DNA from: Sphingomonas aerolata
GTDB lineage: Bacteria; Pseudomonadota; Alphaproteobacteria; Sphingomonadales; Sphingomonadaceae
Length of the DNA stretch: 64,000 bases
Direction of reading: 5' to 3'
Assembly: GCF_003046295.1 (NCBI RefSeq)
Contig: NZ_PZZN01000002.1
Location: 992,001-1,056,000, forward strand
A model generated the notes under the pieces. The model was not told the DNA's origin. It worked only from the letters and a program-made list of their open reading frames with translations, and made no database searches. A program made the position numbers and the translations under genes. Positions 9,601 through 19,016 of this stretch are shown piece by piece (the first letter of the stretch is position 1; each line of letters opens with the position of its first letter).

Positions 9601-9870
9601 ATGAACCTCATCATCCTTCTCGTCGTCGGCGGACTCATCGGCTGGGTCGCCAGCATGATCATGCGGACCGACGCACAGCAGGGCGTTTTCCTCAACATCG
9701 TCGTCGGCATTGTCGGCGCGTTGCTCGCAGGCTTCCTGATCACGCCGCTCATTGGTGGCGCCTCGATCATGGACGGCGCGCTCAACATCCAGTCGATCCT
9801 GATCTCGCTGGTCGGTGCGGTGATCCTGCTCGCGATCGTCAACATGGTGCGCCGCGGTTCGGTGCGCTGA
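9601..9870 (+). CDS. GlsB/YeaQ/YmgE family stress-response membrane protein
   Basis: An 89-residue, very hydrophobic protein with three membrane segments separated by Gly-rich turns (GGLIGWVASMIM, IVVGIVGALLAGFLI, SLVGAVILLAIVNMVRR). This is the length and pattern of the transglycosylase-associated protein family (YeaQ/YmgE/GlsB), small inner-membrane proteins induced in stationary phase and stress. The biochemical role is unknown. The start ATG lies behind an AGGAG site. A hairpin terminator follows, so it is a single-gene unit. Confidence 0.87.
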   Translation: MNLIILLVVGGLIGWVASMIMRTDAQQGVFLNIVVGIVGALLAGFLITPLIGGASIMDGALNIQSILISLVGAVILLAIVNMVRRGSVR

Positions 9871-9879
9871 TGAGGGGAG

Positions 9880-9904
9880 GGGCGGCCGCATCACGCGGCC
9901 GCCC
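9880..9904 (+). terminator. Intrinsic terminator after the GlsB-type gene
   Basis: A 10-bp perfect inverted repeat (GGGCGGCCGC / GCGGCCGCCC) with loop ATCAC starts 10 bases after the stop codon, followed by TTCGTC. The stem is strong; the T-rich tail is short. Confidence 0.65.
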
Positions 9905-10011
9905 TTCGTCGCATATTGATCTCGATTATTCGTCACGCCAGCCCGGCGTTGCGGTGTCTTTGCGCGTAGCCTAGATATCAGCGACTTAGTGCAAAGGGCG
10001 AGTAGACGGTC

Positions 10012-12600
10012 TTGAACGATACACCCGACCGCGCCGACCCCGGCGCTCGTCCGTTGACGGCCGACGCCGAGCGAATCGCCGCCGAGCTGATCGGGCAGGA
10101 CCTCGGCACCGACCCGTTCGTCGCCGCGGTGCGGGCGACGCGGATGCCGATGATCATCACCGATCCGCGCCTGCCCGACAATCCGATCGTGTTCACCAAC
10201 GACGCGTTCTGCCGGCTCACCGGCTATCCGCGCGAGGACATCCTCGGGCGCAACTGCCGGTTCCTCCAGGGGCCGGAAACCGATCCCGCGACGATCGACC
10301 GGATCCGCGACGCGGTCCGCCGGGTCGAATCGATCGAGATCGAGATCCAGAACCACCGCAAGGACGGCGAGACGTTCTGGAACCGGCTGCTGATGGCGCC
10401 GGTCTTCGACACGCACGGCGTGCTCGCCTATTTCTTCGCCAGCCAGGTCGACGTGACGCTCGAGCGTGAGCGGCTGAAGGGACTCGAGAGCAGCAACGCC
10501 TCGCTGATGGCGGAACTGACCGACCGGTTGCGACAGCAGCAGGAGCATGAGCGCGAGCTCGCCTTCACGCTCAAGGCGGCGCGGTTCGGGACCTGGAGCC
10601 TCGAGATCGCGACGAAGCGGCTGACCGCATCGGATACCTGCAAGGAGATTTTCGGCCGGCCTACGGACGCGCCGTTTTCCTATGACGACCGGCTGGCTGC
10701 GATCCATCCCGACGATCGCGCGCTGAGCGTCGCCGAGGTCCGGCGCTGCGTCGAGGAGGGGACCGATTACGAGGTCGTCTACCGCATCTACCGCCAGGAC
10801 GGCGAACTGCGGTGGATCGGATCGCGCGGACAGCCCTTCTATTCCGCCACGGGCGAGGCGCTGCGCATCGCCGGCGTGTCGACCGACATCACCGACCAGC
10901 GCCGCGGCGAGATGATGCGCGCGGCGCTGGTCGAGCTCGGCGACATGTTCCGCGACACCGACTGCCCTGACGACATCTCCTACCAGGCCGTCCAGATCAT
11001 CGGCCGGACGATCGACCTCAGCCGGACCGGCTATGGCGAGATCGATCCGGACGCCGAGACCGTGACGGTGCACAGCGACTGGACCGCGCCAGGGGTCGAC
11101 CAGCTTTCGGGCACGTTCAGGCTGCGCGACTTCGGCACCTATATCGACGACCTCAAGCGCGGCGAGGAGGTCTGCGTGACCGATGCGCGTGCCGACCCGC
11201 GGACCTACGCGACCAGCGCCGCGCTCGAAGCGGTGCAGGCCCGTGCGATCATCAACATGCCGATCACCGAAAACGGCCGGATCGTGGCGATGCTGTATCT
11301 CGCCAGCGGCTGGGCGCGGCACTGGCGCGCGGACGAGGTCGCGTTCGCGCGCGAGGTCGCGGATCGGACCCGCATCGCCACCGAACGCCGTCGTACCGAA
11401 CAGGCGCTCGCCGCGCTCGCGGCGTCGCTCGAACAGCAGGTCATCGCGCGGACGAGCGAGTTGCAGACCGCCGAGGATGCGCTGCGCCAGTCGCAGAAGA
11501 TGGAGGCGGTGGGCCAGCTGACCGGTGGTGTCGCGCACGACTTCAACAACCTGCTCACCGTGATCCGGTCGGCGACCGACCTGCTCAAGCGCCCCGACCT
11601 CCCGCCCGAACGGCGAGAGCGTTACATCGACGCGATCTCGGACACCGCCGATCGCGCCGCCAAGCTGACCGGGCAGTTGCTCGCCTTCGCGCGGCGGCAG
11701 GCGCTCCAGCCCGAGGTGATCGATGTCGGCCAGAGTCTCGGCAGCATCGCCGACATGCTCGGCACGCTGACCGGATCGCGGATCACAATCGCGATCGACG
11801 TGCCCGACACGCCCTGCTTCACCAATGTCGACCCGAGCCAGCTCGACACCGCCCTGGTCAACATGGCGGTCAATGCGCGCGACGCGATGGACGGCGCCGG
11901 GCGGATCGACATCGCGCTGCGGACCGCCACGATGATCCCGGCGGTGCGCTCGCACCCGGCGGTCGAGGGGCAGTTCGTCGCGATCTCGATGCGCGACACC
12001 GGGTCGGGCATCCCGCCCGAAAAGCTCGAGCGGATCTTCGAGCCGTTCTTCACCACCAAGGGGGTCGGGCAGGGCACCGGCCTCGGGCTCAGCCAGGTGT
12101 TCGGCTTTGCCAAACAGTCCGATGGCGACATCATCGTCGAGAGCGAAGTCGGCTGCGGCACGGTGTTCACGCTCTATCTGCCGCGCGCGGAGGAGCGCAC
12201 CGCGAACCTGCCGGGGGCGGTCCCGGAGGGGCTGGCGGACGGCCATGGCACCTGCGTGCTGGTGGTCGAGGACAACAAGGACGTCGGCACGTTCACCACC
12301 CAGTCGCTTGCCGAGCTCGGTTATGTGACGGTCTGGGCGGCGGATGCGCAGGAGGCGCTGGCGGTGCTGGGCGAGGACGCGGCCCGCTTCGACATCGTGT
12401 TTTCGGATGTCGTGATGCCGGGGATGAACGGCATCGATCTGGCCAAGGCGATCCGTGCGTCGCATCCCGGACTGCCGGTGGTGCTGACGTCGGGCTACAG
12501 CAACGTGCTGGCGCAGGATGGTACCGACGGGTTCGAGCTGCTGCACAAGCCCTATTCGGTCGAGGACCTGTCGCGCATCCTGCGCAAGGCGGCAGGATAG
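10012..12600 (+). CDS. Blue-light LOV domain hybrid histidine kinase (LOV-PAS-GAF-HisKA-HATPase-REC)
   Basis: A 862-residue hybrid sensor kinase. Residues about 35-145 form a LOV domain with the GRNCRFLQG motif; Cys82 is the expected flavin-adduct residue, and the Asn, Arg and Gln of the motif bind FMN. A PAS_3-type domain follows (about 180-300, IHPDDR to GVSTDITD), then a GAF domain (about 305-460). HisKA has phospho-acceptor His509 in GGVAHDFNN, then HATPase with NARDA, DTGSGI and GTGLGL boxes, and a C-terminal receiver with Asp799 in FSDVVMPGMNG. An in-frame stop just upstream forces a TTG start; the nearby AAGGGCGAG is a rather distant ribosome site. It is probably an autonomous light or redox sensor, since no partner regulator is adjacent. 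Confidence 0.9.
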   Translation: MNDTPDRADPGARPLTADAERIAAELIGQDLGTDPFVAAVRATRMPMIITDPRLPDNPIVFTNDAFCRLTGYPREDILGRNCRFLQGPETDPATIDRIRDAVRRVESIEIEIQNHRKDGETFWNRLLMAPVFDTHGVLAYFFASQVDVTLERERLKGLESSNASLMAELTDRLRQQQEHERELAFTLKAARFGTWSLEIATKRLTASDTCKEIFGRPTDAPFSYDDRLAAIHPDDRALSVAEVRRCVEEGTDYEVVYRIYRQDGELRWIGSRGQPFYSATGEALRIAGVSTDITDQRRGEMMRAALVELGDMFRDTDCPDDISYQAVQIIGRTIDLSRTGYGEIDPDAETVTVHSDWTAPGVDQLSGTFRLRDFGTYIDDLKRGEEVCVTDARADPRTYATSAALEAVQARAIINMPITENGRIVAMLYLASGWARHWRADEVAFAREVADRTRIATERRRTEQALAALAASLEQQVIARTSELQTAEDALRQSQKMEAVGQLTGGVAHDFNNLLTVIRSATDLLKRPDLPPERRERYIDAISDTADRAAKLTGQLLAFARRQALQPEVIDVGQSLGSIADMLGTLTGSRITIAIDVPDTPCFTNVDPSQLDTALVNMAVNARDAMDGAGRIDIALRTATMIPAVRSHPAVEGQFVAISMRDTGSGIPPEKLERIFEPFFTTKGVGQGTGLGLSQVFGFAKQSDGDIIVESEVGCGTVFTLYLPRAEERTANLPGAVPEGLADGHGTCVLVVEDNKDVGTFTTQSLAELGYVTVWAADAQEALAVLGEDAARFDIVFSDVVMPGMNGIDLAKAIRASHPGLPVVLTSGYSNVLAQDGTDGFELLHKPYSVEDLSRILRKAAG

Positions 12601-12608
12601 CGCGCAGG

Positions 12609-12644
12609 AAAAGGGGCGACCGGCCGAAACCGGTCGCCCCTTTT
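12609..12644. terminator. Strong bidirectional intrinsic terminator
   Basis: A perfect 15-bp stem (AAAAGGGGCGACCGG / CCGGTCGCCCCTTTT) with loop CCGAAA lies between the convergent LOV kinase gene (stop at 12600) and the four-helix-bundle gene (stop at 12648). The A-tract on one side and T-tract on the other make it functional in both directions. Confidence 0.92.
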
Positions 12645-12647
12645 GGA

Positions 12648-13094
12648 TCAGGTGAGGCTGTGCTTGAGCGCGCTCATCTTGTCATGGCCTTCGCGGACCG
12701 AGGCATAGCCCTTGGTGACCGCGTCGAGCGATGCGGGCGACAGCTGGCCGTTCTTCATCGCGTCCTCATACTTGGCCTTGATGTGGTCCTCGCCACGCTC
12801 GACCTCAAGGATGATCGCCTTGTCGTCCTTGCCTGTCAGCGCCTGCTTCAGGTCCATGAAGGTGCGATGCGCTGCGGCGAGCATGCTCGAATCCATCTCG
12901 GGCTCGCTGCCGAGCGCGCGGACCTGCGCCTGCAGGTTCGTCGCGACCTGGGCGCGATCGCGTGCGAAGTCGGCGAACATCGTCGCATACTGCGTGCTCT
13001 CGGCGTCCTTGGCCGCGTCCTCATAGCCCTTCATGCTGTCGAGGGTCGTCTTGATCAGGCCGTTCAGGACGGACACGTCGGTGTCGTTGCTCAT
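12648..13094 (-). CDS. PA2169-type four-helix-bundle (ferritin-like, DUF2383) protein
   Basis: A 148-residue, all-helical protein beginning MSNDTDVSVLNGLIKTTLDS. The GYEDAAKDAES and REGHDKMSALKHS segments are typical of the DUF2383/PA2169 family of ferritin-like four-helix bundles, thought to be stress-related. Metal-binding carboxylates of a true ferritin are not obvious. Two tandem ATGs are possible (13097 and 13094); the second is better spaced from the AAGGAG site. It shares the bidirectional terminator with the LOV kinase gene and is otherwise solitary. Confidence 0.8.
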   Translation of the reverse strand: MSNDTDVSVLNGLIKTTLDSMKGYEDAAKDAESTQYATMFADFARDRAQVATNLQAQVRALGSEPEMDSSMLAAAHRTFMDLKQALTGKDDKAIILEVERGEDHIKAKYEDAMKNGQLSPASLDAVTKGYASVREGHDKMSALKHSLT

Positions 13095-13306
13095 CATTCG
13101 TCTCCTTTGGGAATGGCGGCTCAACGATCGTCACGCGATTAAGTCGCACCCGGATTTCGCCCTCCGCACAGACAAGTATCGAGCATTGCGGCCGAATTCG
13201 GCGGTGAAACGGCTTTTGCGCCTGTACGGCTTGATCTATGTGATGGTCTGGCCACGGGGCCGGACCGCCGGTCCGCCACCGACGCGCCCGACAGTCTGGA
13301 GTGCCC

Positions 13307-14017
13307 ATGGTCGCCGTTCCGTCCGCCGCATCGCCCTTATCCGCCACCGACCGACGCGACGGCCCGGTCGAAGCGCTCGCGCGCGCGGAGTCCGCGGCAC
13401 AGGTCCGCGAGCAGATCCTGTGCTATCCCGGCGCGGTCCGGATCCCGGCACCCGGGATCGAGTTGTACATCGTCCGCGATTTCCTGCCGCTCGACGTGTG
13501 CGCGACGCTGATCGCGCTGATCGATGCCGATCGCGTGCCGTCGCCGGTCGTCGCCGACGATCCGCGTCCCGCCTACCGGACCAGCGAGACCTGTTACCTC
13601 TACGCCGGGCCCGACGCGGTGACAGCGGTCGAGACCCGGCTGGACGCGCTGACCGGGCTGGAACCGCGCTACGGCGAGGCACTGCAGGGCCAGCGTTATG
13701 CGGTCGGGCAGGAGTTCAAGCCGCACCACGACTTCTTCGATACCGGCCAGCTCTACTGGCAGGATCAGGTCGCGGTCGGCGGACAGCGGACCTGGTCGGC
13801 GATGACCTTCCTGAACGAACCGGAGGCGGGAGGCCGGACCAATTTTCCGACAGCGGACGTGATCATCGCGCCGAAGGCGGGCAATCTGGTGATCTGGAAC
13901 AACATGGACGCCTATGGCGCGCCCAATCCGGGGTCGGTGCATCAGGGCATGCCGGTCGAGCAGGGGGTCAAGTACGTGCTGACCAAATGGTATCGCGAGC
14001 GCCCCTGGGGTCAGTGA
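13307..14017 (+). CDS. 2-oxoglutarate/Fe(II)-dependent dioxygenase, prolyl 4-hydroxylase type
   Basis: A 236-residue oxygenase with a double-stranded beta-helix. The iron triad is visible as His140-x-Asp142 (KPHHDFFD) and His212 (SVHQGMPV), and Lys222 (KYVLTKW) would bind 2-oxoglutarate. TFLNEPEAGGRTNFP is the usual P4H strand. An upstream GTG at 13301 is possible, but the ATG at 13307 is better spaced from GGAG. Family members hydroxylate proline in proteins or peptides; the bacterial substrate is unknown. It converges with the L,D-transpeptidase gene, and the two coding regions overlap by seven bases. Confidence 0.87.
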   Translation: MVAVPSAASPLSATDRRDGPVEALARAESAAQVREQILCYPGAVRIPAPGIELYIVRDFLPLDVCATLIALIDADRVPSPVVADDPRPAYRTSETCYLYAGPDAVTAVETRLDALTGLEPRYGEALQGQRYAVGQEFKPHHDFFDTGQLYWQDQVAVGGQRTWSAMTFLNEPEAGGRTNFPTADVIIAPKAGNLVIWNNMDAYGAPNPGSVHQGMPVEQGVKYVLTKWYRERPWGQ

Positions 14018-14700
14018 GGCACGGCGTCCGGCGCTGAGGCCGTCATTGCAAACACGCTGCGCAACGGCCGGGTCTCGGGCAGGATATAGACGATCCCGAC
14101 CGTGCCCGTGAACAACGGCTTGATCACCCCGTCGTAGAAGCGCGCGGGGACGTTGACGCAGCCATAGGAGATCCGGTTGTCGTCCGGCGTTGCCGAGGCC
14201 AGCCGGCCGGCGCGGTCGTCGATCCGGCGGCCGGCGATGACGCGGTGGAGCGACAGCGCGGCGGCATAGTCGATCCACAGGATATCCTGCTCGAAATCGG
14301 CGCCGATCGACGCCTGGAACCGGCCGGCGGGCGTGGTCCGCTCGGCCGGCGTGATCGTCGCGAGCTTGCGCTGGCCGATCCCCGGCACGCTGTCGTCGCC
14401 GCGGGCGAGCCCGAGCAGCGCGGGTGCCGTATCGCGCAGCACCCCCGCGCCATCGAACGCGAAGACCACCGCGTTCACCTTGTCGATCACGACGAACGGC
14501 AACGCCTGGTTGTCGCGCGACCGCATGACCCAGTCGACCGTGTCGCGGGCATCGCTGGAGACCGCGGCAGTCCCGAAGCGCGCCGTCGCCGGTGTGCTGG
14601 CCGCGACCGGCCGCGCGCCGGCGGCGGACGCGACCCCAGCCGCCAGGGCGACCGCGACCAGCACGCCGTACCGCGCTGCTCGCGACCCGAAGCCTGCCAT
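14011..14700 (-). CDS. L,D-transpeptidase family protein (YkuD-like), exported
   Basis: A 229-residue protein with a signal peptide (VLVAVALAAGVASAAGA) and a C-terminal YkuD-type region. The catalytic cysteine is Cys181 in ISYGCVNVP, with an upstream His in LSHRVIAG. Tyr replaces the usual His in the SHGC-type motif. L,D-transpeptidases cross-link peptidoglycan through diaminopimelate or attach proteins to it. The gene starts one base after the stop codon of the TPS exoprotein gene, so it is almost certainly translated from the same message; that context suggests a role in anchoring or passage of the exoprotein at the cell wall (inference). Confidence 0.78.
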   Translation of the reverse strand: MAGFGSRAARYGVLVAVALAAGVASAAGARPVAASTPATARFGTAAVSSDARDTVDWVMRSRDNQALPFVVIDKVNAVVFAFDGAGVLRDTAPALLGLARGDDSVPGIGQRKLATITPAERTTPAGRFQASIGADFEQDILWIDYAAALSLHRVIAGRRIDDRAGRLASATPDDNRISYGCVNVPARFYDGVIKPLFTGTVGIVYILPETRPLRSVFAMTASAPDAVPH

Positions 14701-14701
14701 A

Positions 14702-17266
14702 TCAGTGGCGCGCCTGCTTGCGCGGATAGACCGGGACGACGGGGGTGCGTGGCACGGGTTGCGTCAGCTCCCCCAGCGACGATTGCGTCGGCGGCGTCAC
14801 GGGGACCGGCGTCACGGGGGCCGGGGGGATCGGGAACGGTCCCGGACCCTCCGGCGGCACGCTCACGCCGCCATCGACCACCGTCCCGACCAGCACGTTC
14901 GGCCGCCGGACCTGGGCCGGTGGCACCTCGAGGAACGGCCGCGTCGCGGTCGGCAGGACGGTGACGATCACCGGCGTCGGCGTCGGTGTCGGCGTCGGCG
15001 TCAATATCGGCGTTGGCGAAGGCGAGGGTGCTGGCGACGGCGCGGGTGCGGGTGCTGGCGACGGGGCTGGCGAAGGCGCTGGCGAGGGGGCAGGCGACGG
15101 CGCCGGAGCAGGCGCGGGTGATGGCGACGGTGCGGGCGCTGGGGCCGGCGACGGGGCCGGCGCTGGCGACGGTGAAGGCGCAGGCGACGGGGCCGGCGAA
15201 GGCGACGGGGCCGGTGACGGTGCTGGCGAAGGCGCAGGCGCTGGCGCTGGCGCCGGAGCAGCCGTGATCGTCCCGGTGGTCCGGAAGCCCGCGGTGCAGC
15301 AGGATCCCGCCAGCGCATATTGGTCCGCATTCGCGCCGGTCAGCGTATAGCCGCTGTAACTGACGCCGATGCCCGCTCCGGCGTCCGTGCTGTCGAACGT
15401 CGCCGTGGCGTCCGTCCCCGCGACCAAGGCGACGCCGCTCGGCAGCCCCGACGCATCCGACGCGTTGAAGCCGCTCAGCACCGCCGCATTGGTGCCGTCC
15501 GCGACCTTCTGCGCGGACGGGAAGACCAGCATCCGCTGCGCGATCGCCGCACCCTCGGTCAGCACGAACTCGCTCGAGAAGTCGGTCGGCGTCGTATACG
15601 AAACCGGGTTGTAGTTGATCGACACCGGCGCTGCGGTCACCGTCGTCGGCGGCGACAGCGCGGAGAACACGATCGTGCCGCCATTGACGCCCGGCCCGGT
15701 GCCGTCCGCGCCTGCGATCAGCGTCAGCCCGACCGGGAGGCCTAGGCTCTGCGCCGGGATCGTCGTGCCGCGCGTCAGCGTGACGGCGGCGTCGATCATC
15801 ACGTCATGCCCCGCGCACAGCGCGATGTTGCCGTCGGTCGTCGTGATCGCATGATAGACGTTCACGTTGCGTCCGGCGTTGAGCAGGATGCTGCCATTGA
15901 CCGTCGTCAGGTCGGCGTTGACGTTCACGTCGCGGCCGCAGCAGGCGACGATGTTGCCGTTGGTCGCGCTGATCGGCGCGTTGATCACGACGTCGCGAAA
16001 CGCGTTCAACGTCAGCGTCGTCGGCACGCCCGACGCGGTCCACGCGACCGCGTCGTTGACGAAGATGTCGCCATTGCCCGTCGTCGTGTCGCCCGCCGCG
16101 GGCAGCGTGCTGATCGTGATGCTGGTCGTCACGAGCTGCGCCGACAGCGTCGAGCCGGAGATGTTGCCGCCTGCACCAATCACATAATCCTGCGGATCGA
16201 TCAGCCAGGTGCCGGTCATGCCCGACCGCGCCAGCGTCGAGACCCTGGCGCTGTCGGCGATGTTGACGGTCGCGGCCGACGTCTCGACGAAGCCGCCATT
16301 GCCGCCGACCGGCGCGCTCGCGTCAAGCGTGCCACTGAGATTGGTGGTGCCGGTCTGCATGTCGCCGAGCAGCAGGATGGTGCCGCTGCGGTTCTGCAGA
16401 GTCCGCGCCTCGATGATGCCGCTGTTGTTGACCGCGGTGTGGAGCAGGTCGCCCGCACCCTGCGCGGTCATCACGACCTTGCCGCCATCCGCGCGGATCA
16501 GCCCGCCATTGCGGACCAGCGCGCCCACCGCGCCCTTGTCGACCGCGACGTTGAGCAGCCCGTCGCCCGCGACGTCGAGCGTGATCGCCTCACCCGCCGC
16601 CAGCACGACCGTGCCGAAATTGGCGCGGATCACGCCGCTGTTGCCGACCTGCGCGCCGAGCAGCGCGACATAGCCGCCCTTGGCGGTGATCGTGCCGTCA
16701 TTCTGCACGCCCGCGGTGCTGGTCCCGGCAAAGCGCGACTGGCCGGCCATGAAATCCGCATCGCTGATGTTCAGCGTCGATGCGACCAGCCCGCCGACGT
16801 TCACGCTGGCGGTCTTGCCGAACACGATGCCGTTGCCGTTGACCAGGAAGACCTTGCCGTTGGACGAGAGGTTGCCGAGGATCGACGACGGATCCGACCC
16901 GACCACGCGGTTTAGCGCGACCGAGCTCGTGCCCGGCTGGTCGAAGGTCACGCTGGCGCCCTTGCCGATCGAGAAGGACTGCCAGTTCAGCACCGCGCGA
17001 TCGCTGGTCTGGGTGACCGTCATCGCCGGCCCGCGCGTCGCGATGCTCGCCTGGCCCGCGGCCACCTCGCCCCCGGTCGGCAGCGTCTGCGCTGCGGCGG
17101 GGCGCGCGGCGACCGTGCCGGCAAGGCTGATGCCGATCAGCCACGCGAACCGCGCGAGCCCGGTCGTGCCGAACAGCCCGCCGCGGCGCTGACGCGTCGG
17201 TGCGGTGGAGGGCGCGGCGGTGGAGGCGGCGGGGCGATGGCGGATCGATGCGGGGATCGGGGTCAT
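14702..17266 (-). CDS. Filamentous haemagglutinin-like TPS exoprotein (TpsA)
   Basis: About 854 residues. The start is at the ATG giving [12 protein letters not shown], with AGGAT upstream; longer frames run into the transporter gene. A long signal region (to about residue 60, [10 protein letters not shown]) precedes the TPS secretion domain, recognisable by [33 protein letters not shown] and [16 protein letters not shown]. Next come beta-helical repeats, an MBG/YDG-like domain (about [12 protein letters not shown] to YALAGSCC), then about 97 residues of alternating Pro-Ala-Ser and a Pro-rich C-terminus. It would be secreted by the transporter encoded just upstream and may be surface-held. 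Cys pairs in the repeats are unusual for this class. Confidence 0.87.
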   Translation of the reverse strand: MTPIPASIRHRPAASTAAPSTAPTRQRRGGLFGTTGLARFAWLIGISLAGTVAARPAAAQTLPTGGEVAAGQASIATRGPAMTVTQTSDRAVLNWQSFSIGKGASVTFDQPGTSSVALNRVVGSDPSSILGNLSSNGKVFLVNGNGIVFGKTASVNVGGLVASTLNISDADFMAGQSRFAGTSTAGVQNDGTITAKGGYVALLGAQVGNSGVIRANFGTVVLAAGEAITLDVAGDGLLNVAVDKGAVGALVRNGGLIRADGGKVVMTAQGAGDLLHTAVNNSGIIEARTLQNRSGTILLLGDMQTGTTNLSGTLDASAPVGGNGGFVETSAATVNIADSARVSTLARSGMTGTWLIDPQDYVIGAGGNISGSTLSAQLVTTSITISTLPAAGDTTTGNGDIFVNDAVAWTASGVPTTLTLNAFRDVVINAPISATNGNIVACCGRDVNVNADLTTVNGSILLNAGRNVNVYHAITTTDGNIALCAGHDVMIDAAVTLTRGTTIPAQSLGLPVGLTLIAGADGTGPGVNGGTIVFSALSPPTTVTAAPVSINYNPVSYTTPTDFSSEFVLTEGAAIAQRMLVFPSAQKVADGTNAAVLSGFNASDASGLPSGVALVAGTDATATFDSTDAGAGIGVSYSGYTLTGANADQYALAGSCCTAGFRTTGTITAAPAPAPAPAPSPAPSPAPSPSPAPSPAPSPSPAPAPSPAPAPAPSPSPAPAPAPSPAPSPAPSPAPSPAPAPAPSPAPSPSPTPILTPTPTPTPTPVIVTVLPTATRPFLEVPPAQVRRPNVLVGTVVDGGVSVPPEGPGPFPIPPAPVTPVPVTPPTQSSLGELTQPVPRTPVVPVYPRKQARH
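14971..15261 (-). repeat. Pro-Ala-Ser low-complexity tract inside the TPS exoprotein gene
   Basis: About 290 bases of degenerate GGCGAC/GGCGCG/GGGGCC-like hexamers on the plus strand encode alternating Pro with Ala or Ser on the minus strand, ending in (Thr-Pro)n. It is probably an extended periplasm- or wall-spanning linker. Such tracts change length easily by slippage. Confidence 0.85.
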
Positions 17267-17336
17267 GGGCGGTATCCTCGGGTTGCGGCGGATGGCCGCG
17301 AAATGTCGGTGCTGTTCGCTGGGGCGCGCGCAGGCG

Positions 17337-19016
17337 TCAGAAGCTCTTGGCGATCTGGAACCAGGCGCGGCCGGACCGGTCGGGGGCGGCGGTCGCGTCG
17401 GCGCTGCCCAGCTTGCGCGCATAGGTGGCGCGCAGCACGATGTCGTACGGCGCGGTCCAGGTCGCGCCGGCGCCATAGGCGCTGCGGACCGCATGGTTCG
17501 ACCCGTCGAAATAGCGCCGCTTCACATAATCGACCTCGCCGACATCGACGAAGGCGAACAGCTGCAGCGCGCCCGGGATGACCCGCGGCAGCGCGAGCCG
17601 CGCCTCGGCGGTCGCGACATAGCCCTGATCGCCATAGGCCTCGCCCTCGGGATAGGCGCGCACCGCATAGGCGCCGCCCAGCTCCATCTTCTCGGAGATA
17701 TCGAGATTGTTGAACGCGACCTGCCCGCGGACCGAGCCGAACACCGAGACCGGCCCGCTGATCGTCTGCAGCCGCGCCAGGCTGAACTGCATCTTGCCGT
17801 AGCGACCATCGGTGCGCGCGGTCAGTGCGTCGACCGACCGCTCATAGGCACCGCGAATGTCGAGCGTGCCGACCGAGACGCTCAGTGAATAGGCGTTCCA
17901 GCCGCCGCCGAGCAGCGTGTCGTGCGAGTCGCCGCTGAGGCCGCCCGTGACGACCTGCGCACGGCGATAGGTGACCGTGTCGACGATCCCGAACCGGTCG
18001 TCGAACCATTTCGCATCGCCCGCCACCGTCACGTACAGGTTGCTGCCGCGCGACCGGATCAGCGGGTAGCTGGCATAGACGCTGGCGATCTCGGCATTGC
18101 CGCTGCCGTCGAGGCTGTCGAATTCCTTGCCGAGCTCATAGTCGAGATGGGCATAGGCGACGCCGAGTGTGACCTTGCCGATCGGCGCCTGATAGGAGGC
18201 GCGGCCATAAGCGAGCCCCGAGAAGGACGTCAGCGCGCGCAAGCCGAGCACGTCGCCCGAGCCGGTCGGGTTGTTCCAGTTGACCGACCCGCCGACGCGG
18301 TAGGCGCCGGTATAGCGATTGCCCGCATTGTCGGCCTCGACGCTGCCCGTGATGCTGCGGCCCGGGGTGATGTCGACCAGCAGGTCCGACGTGCCGACCG
18401 CGGTGCCGGGGCTCAGCGTCGAGCGGACGCGCACGCCGGGCAGGTCGGACAGCATCAGCAGCCGGCGTTCGATCGGCGCGACCGCGACCGGATCACCGAC
18501 CTCAAGCCCGTCGAGCATGCCGTTCGCGACGCTGTCGGCGAGGCGGGATTCGTTGCGCAGCCCGATCACGCCGAGACGGCCCTCGACGACCGCGATCGTC
18601 ACCGTTCCGCTCTGCACGTCCTGCGCGGGCAGATAGGCCTGCGCGACGAAATAGCCGCGGCTGGTATAATAGTCGGTGATCCGCGCCGCGAGCGTCTTCA
18701 GACCCGCGAGATCGAGCGTCGCGCCAGGCGCGAACCCCGTCGCGGCGACCAGCGTCGCTTCGGGGAACAGCGTGGCGCCGGTGACGCGGATCGCATCCAC
18801 GCGGGCCGAGGGTCCGCCCGCGGCCGGGATCGCGACCGGCGTCTTGCGCGTCAGGCCGAGCTCGGGATCGGGCGTATCGCTCAGCGGCAGGGGCGGGATC
18901 TGCTGCAGCTGGCCACCGGCGCCGACCGGTACCTGTGCCTGCGCGGCCCCGCCGCCTGCCACGAGCGCAGCCATACTCACCGCCGCACACGCGGCTACCC
19001 GAAGGATCGACGTCAT
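17337..19016 (-). CDS. ShlB/FhaC-type two-partner secretion transporter (TpsB)
   Basis: A 559-residue Omp85-superfamily transporter. The start at 19016 gives signal peptide [28 protein letters not shown] with GAGG upstream. A short linker leads to a POTRA domain ([17 protein letters not shown] to [11 protein letters not shown]), a second POTRA-like region ([26 protein letters not shown]) and a 16-strand barrel ending in Phe (QIAKSF). [15 protein letters not shown] motif matches the conserved loop of the family. It would export the exoprotein encoded 70 bases downstream. Upstream lies a 502-base spacer shared with the divergent hexuronate operon. Confidence 0.9.
   Translation of the reverse strand: MTSILRVAACAAVSMAALVAGGGAAQAQVPVGAGGQLQQIPPLPLSDTPDPELGLTRKTPVAIPAAGGPSARVDAIRVTGATLFPEATLVAATGFAPGATLDLAGLKTLAARITDYYTSRGYFVAQAYLPAQDVQSGTVTIAVVEGRLGVIGLRNESRLADSVANGMLDGLEVGDPVAVAPIERRLLMLSDLPGVRVRSTLSPGTAVGTSDLLVDITPGRSITGSVEADNAGNRYTGAYRVGGSVNWNNPTGSGDVLGLRALTSFSGLAYGRASYQAPIGKVTLGVAYAHLDYELGKEFDSLDGSGNAEIASVYASYPLIRSRGSNLYVTVAGDAKWFDDRFGIVDTVTYRRAQVVTGGLSGDSHDTLLGGGWNAYSLSVSVGTLDIRGAYERSVDALTARTDGRYGKMQFSLARLQTISGPVSVFGSVRGQVAFNNLDISEKMELGGAYAVRAYPEGEAYGDQGYVATAEARLALPRVIPGALQLFAFVDVGEVDYVKRRYFDGSNHAVRSAYGAGATWTAPYDIVLRATYARKLGSADATAAPDRSGRAWFQIAKSF

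Noticed and set aside
9514..12546. A 1010-codon minus-strand frame opposite the LOV histidine kinase
   Set aside because: Low-complexity Arg/His/Asp-rich translation opposite an unmistakable kinase; a composition artefact.
14971..15261. Repetitive DNA that could be mistaken for a CRISPR array or satellite
   Set aside because: Units are 6-12 bases, degenerate and in frame; there are no spacers.
14745..15350. Plus-strand frame of Gly-Ala-Gly-Asp repeats, like a PE_PGRS or silk-type protein
   Set aside because: It is the complement of the Pro-Ala-Ser tract of the exoprotein on the other strand, which has proper domains on either side.
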